Source: Planctomycetia bacterium
GTDB taxonomy: Bacteria; Planctomycetota; PLA2; JAEUHO01
Reading direction: 5' to 3'
Assembly: GCA_030618975.1 (NCBI GenBank)
Contig: JAUXCH010000088.1
Coordinates: 1-10,899 of the forward strand
Length of the DNA stretch: 10,899 nucleotides
Below, piece by piece: positions 6,766 through 10,899 of this stretch. The position numbers were made by a program, and so were the translations under genes. The notes under the pieces are model-generated. The model was not told the origin of the DNA, did not search any database, and was given only the letters and a program-made list of their open reading frames with translations. How positions within the stretch are numbered: position 1 is the first letter of the stretch; each line of letters begins with the position of its first letter.

Positions 6766-7749
6766 GCCGGTCGGTTCCGGTTCCTGCCGAGGCTTCGGTA
6801 TCAGGACCGTCCCGTCGGGCATGCGGAAGATCGGTCGCCCGCAATCCGAAAAGCCGAGGCAGGCGATCCGACCCGCGTCGAACAGGACGTGGTGGCGGTG
6901 GCAGAGCAGAACGATGTTGCAGGGATGGTGCGCTCCACCGCGGGACCACGAACGACGGTGGCAGAGCTCGAGTCCGGTCGTGCAGGTGCAACCCGGCACC
7001 TCGCAACGATGACCGGCACGCTCCCGCACTCGGTGTTCGACCGCCTTGGGCACGTAGCGAAGTCGGGGGCCACGTCGACTCAACGCCTCATCGACGACGT
7101 CGTCCGTGGATCGAGTGTCGGTTCCCCCGGAGCGGGCACGCTTCGCCTTCTGTTCGGGATCGTGCCGCTGGAGGTACTCGTCAAGAGCCACGACGACGCC
7201 CTGGCTATCCGTCAGATGCCGTTTCGCGCGCTGTGACGCGATTTTCCGGACGCGCTTGATCTTCTCGACCTCTTCGTCCGTCAGGAGGAGCGGCACGGCC
7301 CTGAGGTCCTCACCGACCCGCTTCGCCTCCTCGCGGCGCAGCTTGACCACACCCCGGAGGGCATTCAGCTGGCAGTTCTCCGCAAGATCCAGCCAGTCCT
7401 CGACGTCGCGGGTCGCAGGATCCGCCACGGCAGAGGCGATCGTCTCGGCGTTCTCGATGGAGATCGCCCTGGAACGGAGTCGCACGGCGAGTTCGGGACA
7501 CGTCCGGATCGCCTGGCCCAACCGGGCCTGAACGATGGAGCGGGCATCGTGATGGCCCAGGCGGCGGGCGTACTCCACGAGCGTAGCGGCGCCCTGCTCG
7601 ACGTACTCCCTACTCATGAGGAGTCCGGCGAACAGGTCGGCCATCCTGAGTTCATGCTCGAGGGCCGGCCGCCATGCCTTCCGGGCCGCCGGGTGGAGCT
7701 CAGCACGGGGCTGGGTCTCGATCTTCCGTCGGTCGGTCCGAACCGTCAT
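6754..7749 (-). CDS. HNH endonuclease-domain protein, DUF222-type architecture
   Basis: This is a likely metal-dependent nuclease of unknown role. Counting from the ATG at 7749 (331 residues), 45-145 form a helical region (LVEYARRLGHHDARSIVQAR, then LAVRLRSRAISIENAETIASAV) like that found before HNH domains in DUF222-type proteins. A charged linker follows. The HNH domain (about 235-300) has YVPKAVEHRVRERAGHRCEV, a zinc-type CEVPGC, the first His in LELCHRRSWSRGG, the Asn in CNIVLLC and the last His pair in CHRHHVLFDAG, so H, N and H are all present. The tail is Pro/Glu-rich. The start is uncertain: AGGAG lies only 1 base before the ATG at 7749, and an in-frame GTG at 7764 has no binding site. 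It follows miaB on the same strand. Proteins of this shape often occur in several copies per genome and need not be mobile. Confidence 0.82.
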   Translation of the reverse strand: MTVRTDRRKIETQPRAELHPAARKAWRPALEHELRMADLFAGLLMSREYVEQGAATLVEYARRLGHHDARSIVQARLGQAIRTCPELAVRLRSRAISIENAETIASAVADPATRDVEDWLDLAENCQLNALRGVVKLRREEAKRVGEDLRAVPLLLTDEEVEKIKRVRKIASQRAKRHLTDSQGVVVALDEYLQRHDPEQKAKRARSGGTDTRSTDDVVDEALSRRGPRLRYVPKAVEHRVRERAGHRCEVPGCTCTTGLELCHRRSWSRGGAHHPCNIVLLCHRHHVLFDAGRIACLGFSDCGRPIFRMPDGTVLIPKPRQEPEPTGPPE

Positions 7750-7782
7750 ACTCCTAGACCGCACGGCGGCGGCCGGGGGTTA

Positions 7783-7793
7783 CGGAATTTCCG
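7783..7793. repeat. Small perfect inverted repeat between miaB and the HNH gene
   Basis: CGGAA and TTCCG flank a single T, in the only AT-rich patch of the short gap between the miaB stop (7799) and the HNH start. It could be an operator half-site pair for the HNH gene. There is no supporting second copy in the window. Confidence 0.3.
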
Positions 7794-7798
7794 AGGAT

Positions 7799-9148
7799 TC
7801 AGTCCTCGACCGACTCCAACTCCCCGACGAGGGAGTGCTTGCCACAGGCGGTGATCCGGATCTCGGCCATGCGGCCCGCCATGGAGGCGTCGCCCGGAAA
7901 ATGGACGATCCGGTTTCCCGGCTCGCGACCCGCGAGCATCTCCTTGCGCGTCCGGCTCACACCGTCCACGAGGACCTGGAAGGTATCCCCGATGACAGCG
8001 CGATTGCGGCGCTCGGAGATGACGTCCTGAGTCGCGTGGATTGCGACATTCCTGGCCTGCTTGACGGACTCGCGGACGTCGTCCGGGAGACGACGGGCGG
8101 CCTGTGTCTGCGGACGGAGGCTGTACTTGAACACGTAGGCCTGGACCAGCTCCGACCGCTCCACGAGCCGCCGGGTGCCCTCGAAGTCCTCGTCGGTCTC
8201 GCCGGGGAAGCCCACGATGAAATCAGAGGTGATCTCGACACCGGGGATGTGGGTACGGGCCCAGCCGACGACCTCCTCGTACTGGGCGACCGTGTAGGTG
8301 CGTTTCATGCGCTTCAAGACCGCGTCGGAGCCGGACTGGGCCGGAATGTGGAGCCAGGGCATGACCCTTTCGACGGCTCCGAAGCGGCGCATCATGTCCT
8401 CGGTCATGTCGAAGGGATTCGAGGTGAGGAAGCGGATGCGGTCGAGGCCCTGGATGGTCGCGGCCTCCTCCAGGAGGGTGCAGAGACCGCCCTCGCCGGA
8501 GTTCTTCCCGTAGGTATTGATGTTCTGCCCCAGGAAGGTGACCTCGCGCACGCCGTCGTCGGCAAGCCGGCGAGTCTCGTCGAGGACGTCGGCGAGGGGC
8601 CGGGAAACCTCGCGGCCGCGTGTGAAAGGGACGATGCAGTAGGCACATGCGTGGTCGCAGCCTCGCATGACGGTCACCCAGGCGCGGTGGCGCTCGGGGC
8701 GGGCAGTGACCTGCCGGCCGGCGTCGGGGAGGAAGTCGGCGCTGGGACGCCGGTCGGTACGGACGACGCGCCCCCCGCTCCGGCGGAGATCCTCGAGATC
8801 CTGCACGGCCGAACGGAAGTTGGCGGTACCGAGGACGAGATCGACGTAGGGGGCTCGCTTGACGATGTCGTCCTTGACGCGCTGGGCCATGCAGCCGAGC
8901 ACGCCGATTTGGAGGTCGGGGCGCTCCTTCTTCATCTGGCCGGCCCGACCGAGGAGGCTCCAGACCTTGGTCTCGGCGTGGTCGCGAACGGAGCAGGTAT
9001 TCACGAGGATGACGTCGGCGCCGGACATCTCGGAAACGTGCTCGTAGCCGTTCCGAGCGAGGTCACCGCGGACGAGCTCCGCGTCGAGGGTGTTCATCTG
9101 GCAGCCGTAGCTGATGGTGTAGACCTTGCGCGTGGACACGGCGGGCAA
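7799..9148 (-). CDS. miaB: tRNA-2-methylthio-N6-dimethylallyladenosine synthase MiaB
   Basis: MiaB is a radical-SAM methylthiotransferase that adds a methylthio group to i6A37 of tRNAs reading UNN codons, aiding frame maintenance. All three parts are visible in 449 residues. The N-terminal UPF0004 domain carries the auxiliary cluster cysteines C16 (YGCQMN), C52 (VNTCSVRDHAE) and C86 (GCMAQR). The radical-SAM core has C164-x3-C168-x2-C171 (MRGCDHACAYCIVPFTRGRE) and continues with FLGQNINTYG, RIRFLTSNP and HIPAQSGSD. A TRAM domain follows from about 385. The YGCQMN and RGREVSRP motifs point to MiaB and away from MtaB or RimO. The start is TTG at 9148 (8 bases after the upstream stop) or GTG at 9139; neither has a clear binding site. 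It sits in the rpoA-rplQ-hypothetical-miaB run, so it is probably expressed with translation genes. Confidence 0.96.
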   Translation of the reverse strand: MPAVSTRKVYTISYGCQMNTLDAELVRGDLARNGYEHVSEMSGADVILVNTCSVRDHAETKVWSLLGRAGQMKKERPDLQIGVLGCMAQRVKDDIVKRAPYVDLVLGTANFRSAVQDLEDLRRSGGRVVRTDRRPSADFLPDAGRQVTARPERHRAWVTVMRGCDHACAYCIVPFTRGREVSRPLADVLDETRRLADDGVREVTFLGQNINTYGKNSGEGGLCTLLEEAATIQGLDRIRFLTSNPFDMTEDMMRRFGAVERVMPWLHIPAQSGSDAVLKRMKRTYTVAQYEEVVGWARTHIPGVEITSDFIVGFPGETDEDFEGTRRLVERSELVQAYVFKYSLRPQTQAARRLPDDVRESVKQARNVAIHATQDVISERRNRAVIGDTFQVLVDGVSRTRKEMLAGREPGNRIVHFPGDASMAGRMAEIRITACGKHSLVGELESVED

Positions 9149-9156
9149 TCTACACG

Positions 9157-10005
9157 TCAGGCGGGGGCCTCGACTCCGGCTTCGGCGTCGAGGCGGGCGA
9201 GGATGTCGCGGACTTCGGTGGAGGCCAGCTTCTCGGCTGGCTCGAGCGGACGGCGGGCGAGGTGGCCGTCGGCCGCATCGATGCCCTTCTGCGCCGCCTC
9301 GCGCGCCAAGGTCATGAAGCCGGAGGTCATGAAGTTGCGTGCGGCCTCGGCGTAGCCGCGGATCTCACGGCCCTCCGGGTACATGAAGGCGTAGAGGGCC
9401 TCCACGCCCTTGCCGTAGGCGTGGCCCGCCAGCTTGTCGCCGAAGAGGTAGACACTCCGGACCATCACGCGGTGCTGCGCCCACTTGGGGAGAAGGACCT
9501 CGATGCGGCGCAACCCGCCGGTGAACAGCCGGCGGATGCGCTGGAGACGCTTGGGGTAGTAGCCGGAAACCTCTTCGAAGAGCTGGCGGTAGCGGCGTCG
9601 GTCCTTGATGCGCAGGAATCGACCTACCGAGCGATGCTCCTCGCCGAGGATGGAGAGTTCGTGGTAGATGTGGCTGCAGTAGACGTCGAGGAGGTCTTCG
9701 TCGCCGCGCGCCTCGAAAATCTCCTCCGCAAGTGCGCGGAGCGGCTTGAGGCGCGTCTCCTTGAGGAAGGCGAGACGCCGCAGGTTGAAAAGCTTGAAGA
9801 GCTCGCTGGGCGGCAGGACGAGGTTCTCCCGGCTGACGCCGAGGGCCTTGCACTTTTCCGTCACGCGCCGCTCGTAGCGGCGCTGGATGGAAAGGAACGT
9901 CCGCCGTGCGGAGATGAAGCGGCGGAGGAACTCCCACAGGGAAGCACCGTCGTCTCCGGTGTGAGCGGAGGAAGGGGCGGCCGATGTGGGGTCGGTCCCC
10001 GTCAT
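9157..10005 (-). CDS. Basic all-helical protein of unknown function, between rplQ and miaB
   Basis: I do not recognise this 282-residue protein. No signal peptide or membrane segment is seen, so it is probably cytoplasmic. Residues 1-22 are a disordered Thr/Ser/Ala leader. From 23 on it is predicted helical and strongly Arg/Lys-rich (EFLRRFISARRTFLSIQRRY, LRIKDRRRYRQLFEE, PKRLQRIRRLFTGGLRRIEV), which suits contact with nucleic acid or ribosomes. A Cys/His group at 110-124 (CSHIYHE, then EEH) could hold a metal, but this is speculative. A Gly/Tyr-rich stretch (LFGDKLAGHAYGKGVEALYA) is at 187-206. The start is ATG at 10005, 19 bases after the rplQ stop, with a weak GGTGA just upstream; longer in-frame extensions would run into rplQ. 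Its place in a translation gene run suggests a role tied to ribosomes or RNA, by inference only. Confidence 0.8.
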   Translation of the reverse strand: MTGTDPTSAAPSSAHTGDDGASLWEFLRRFISARRTFLSIQRRYERRVTEKCKALGVSRENLVLPPSELFKLFNLRRLAFLKETRLKPLRALAEEIFEARGDEDLLDVYCSHIYHELSILGEEHRSVGRFLRIKDRRRYRQLFEEVSGYYPKRLQRIRRLFTGGLRRIEVLLPKWAQHRVMVRSVYLFGDKLAGHAYGKGVEALYAFMYPEGREIRGYAEAARNFMTSGFMTLAREAAQKGIDAADGHLARRPLEPAEKLASTEVRDILARLDAEAGVEAPA

Positions 10006-10024
10006 GTCACCGCGCGGGCGCGCC

Positions 10025-10477
10025 TCAGGACGCAGCCTTGGACTTCTTCTTGCCCTTCTTCTCGGCCTTGGGCTCGGGCTCCTCGACGGGCCGATCGACG
10101 AACTCCCAGATGGCGCGGGGAGCATTGTCGCCGAGTTGGTTCTTCGCGTCGCGGAGGATCCGCGTGTAGCCGCCTTGGCGATCCCTGCAAAGGGGGGCGA
10201 TGCTGTCGACCAGGAGCTTGAGCACATGGCGATCCGGGATGTCGCGCCGGAGGATGCGGAGCTGGTGGATGTAGGCCTCTCGGCTCGTGTCCTTGAGCAC
10301 GTTGGCCTTGCGGGCGCGAGTCACGAGCTTCTCGACGAACGGGCGCGTGGCCTTGGCCTTGGCCATGGTCGTAGTGATACGGCCATTGAGAAAGATGGCT
10401 CGAGCCAAGTTGCGGCGCATGGCCAGCCGGTGCTGAGTATCGGCCGTCAACTTGCGGCCGGATCGGAGGTGACGCAT
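10025..10477 (-). CDS. rplQ: 50S ribosomal protein L17
   Basis: L17 is a large-subunit protein that helps form the region near the peptide exit tunnel. The 150-residue product starts MRHLRSGRKLTADTQHR followed by AMRRNLARAIF, and continues with NGRITTTMAKAKATRPFVEKL, matching the L17 core closely. The body ends with AIWEFVDRP at about 128. The last 20 or so residues are a Lys/Glu-rich tail (PKAEKKGKKKSKAAS), longer than in E. coli. It begins 6 bases after the rpoA stop, the usual last position of the alpha operon, and its ribosome binding site overlaps that stop, pointing to coupled translation. Confidence 0.97.
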   Translation of the reverse strand: MRHLRSGRKLTADTQHRLAMRRNLARAIFLNGRITTTMAKAKATRPFVEKLVTRARKANVLKDTSREAYIHQLRILRRDIPDRHVLKLLVDSIAPLCRDRQGGYTRILRDAKNQLGDNAPRAIWEFVDRPVEEPEPKAEKKGKKKSKAAS

Positions 10478-10483
10478 CGCGCG

Positions 10484-10899
10484 TTATCCCTTCCCCCCAC
10501 GGATGGCCTCGAGGTCCATACCGAGGGTCAACTCCATGTCGTCGAGCTTCTTCTTGATCTCCTTGAGGGAGGTGCGTCCGAAATTCTTGAACGCGCTCAG
10601 CTCGTCCTGCGTACGGGCGACGAGGTCGCCGATGGTCTGGATGCCCTCCGACTCGAGGCAGTTGCTCGCTCGGACCGACAGGTCCATGTGCGAGATCGGC
10701 AACTCGAACTTCCGCGCCACGTCGTCACCTTCGCCGAGGCCCTCGGGAACGGTCGGGGCGACCGGGGCAGTGGCCGTGGCCGCGGGGGACGCGGCGGCGG
10801 GCTCGGTGGCCGCGGCGGGCGGCTCGACGGCAAGCTCCTTGCCCACGTCGAAGAACTGGATGAACGGGTTGAGGTGCTTGCGGTAGATCTTGCTCGCCT
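10484..10899 (-). CDS. rpoA: RNA polymerase alpha subunit, C-terminal part (5' part outside window)
   Basis: Only the end of RpoA is present; the frame is open to the window edge. It begins with the last helix of the N-terminal dimerisation domain (SKIYRKHLNPFIQFFD), followed by an unusually long Ala/Pro/Thr-rich linker (about 10709-10846) and the C-terminal domain that contacts UP elements and activators. The domain shows MDLSVRASNCLESEGIQTIG, with the DNA-binding Arg (E. coli Arg265) and the Asn-Cys-Leu after it, then KNFGRTSLKEIKKKL, the second helix-hairpin. It ends AIRGGKG at TAA 10484-10486. A GTG at 10846 is internal, because upstream codons encode clear RpoA sequence. It is followed by rplQ as in most bacteria. 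Confidence 0.96.
   Translation of the reverse strand, partial: ASKIYRKHLNPFIQFFDVGKELAVEPPAAATEPAAASPAATATAPVAPTVPEGLGEGDDVARKFELPISHMDLSVRASNCLESEGIQTIGDLVARTQDELSAFKNFGRTSLKEIKKKLDDMELTLGMDLEAIRGGKG
10486..10492 (-). promoter_or_regulatory. Ribosome binding site of rplQ overlapping rpoA stop
   Basis: On the minus strand AAGGGAT lies 8 bases before the rplQ ATG at 10477, and its last base is shared with the rpoA TAA stop. This arrangement fits translational coupling of the two genes. Confidence 0.6.

Noticed and set aside
7616..9355. Long plus-strand open frame (579 codons) opposite miaB
   Set aside because: miaB on the other strand has every family motif. The plus translation is an Asp/Gly/Val-rich shadow crossing three real genes.
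10006..10227. N-terminal extension of the unknown gene into rplQ
   Set aside because: The added residues overlap rplQ, are Ser/Arg/Pro low-complexity, and the ATG at 10005 already follows the rplQ stop at normal operon spacing.

Overview
The window reads as chromosomal DNA of a high-GC bacterium, most likely a planctomycete or close relative. This is an inference from gene style: many small exported proteins with TPR or coiled-coil parts, a lipoprotein, a secreted alpha/beta hydrolase with an extra beta domain, an HNH endonuclease of the kind common in that phylum, and long alanine/proline-rich or lysine-rich tails. I see no tRNA, rRNA, CRISPR array, insertion sequence or phage gene. Coding density is very high and no gene-free stretch exceeds about 90 bases.

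Left part (1-4283, plus strand): the 3' part of ndk (nucleoside diphosphate kinase) is followed after 10 bases by rqcH, a compact NFACT-family ribosome quality-control factor. Then come two exported proteins of unknown function: a TPR lipoprotein with a cysteine cluster at its mature N terminus, and a secreted protein with an SHD1-like N-terminal domain and a long coiled coil. The second meets ribD tail to tail with no spacer, the two stop codons forming TGATCA.

Middle (4284-6739): ribD (bifunctional riboflavin deaminase/reductase, minus strand) diverges from a secreted alpha/beta-hydrolase (plus strand) across 74 bases. The hydrolase converges on the next block, where a small GC hairpin may act as a terminator.

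Right part (6754-10899, minus strand): a co-directional run beginning beyond the window edge, in transcription order rpoA (C-terminal part only), rplQ, an unrecognised basic helical protein, miaB (tRNA methylthiotransferase) and an HNH endonuclease. Gaps of 6, 19, about 8 and about 49 bases suggest one transcript. It links the end of the ribosomal-protein alpha operon to tRNA modification.

Most of the window is core housekeeping. I do not see a clear new defence or mobile system. The points most worth a second look are the RqcH without room for its helix-hairpin-helix domain and with Glu-Arg where Asp-Arg is expected, the unrecognised gene between rplQ and miaB, the long alanine/proline linker in RpoA, and the cysteine-rich lipoprotein with its coiled-coil neighbour.
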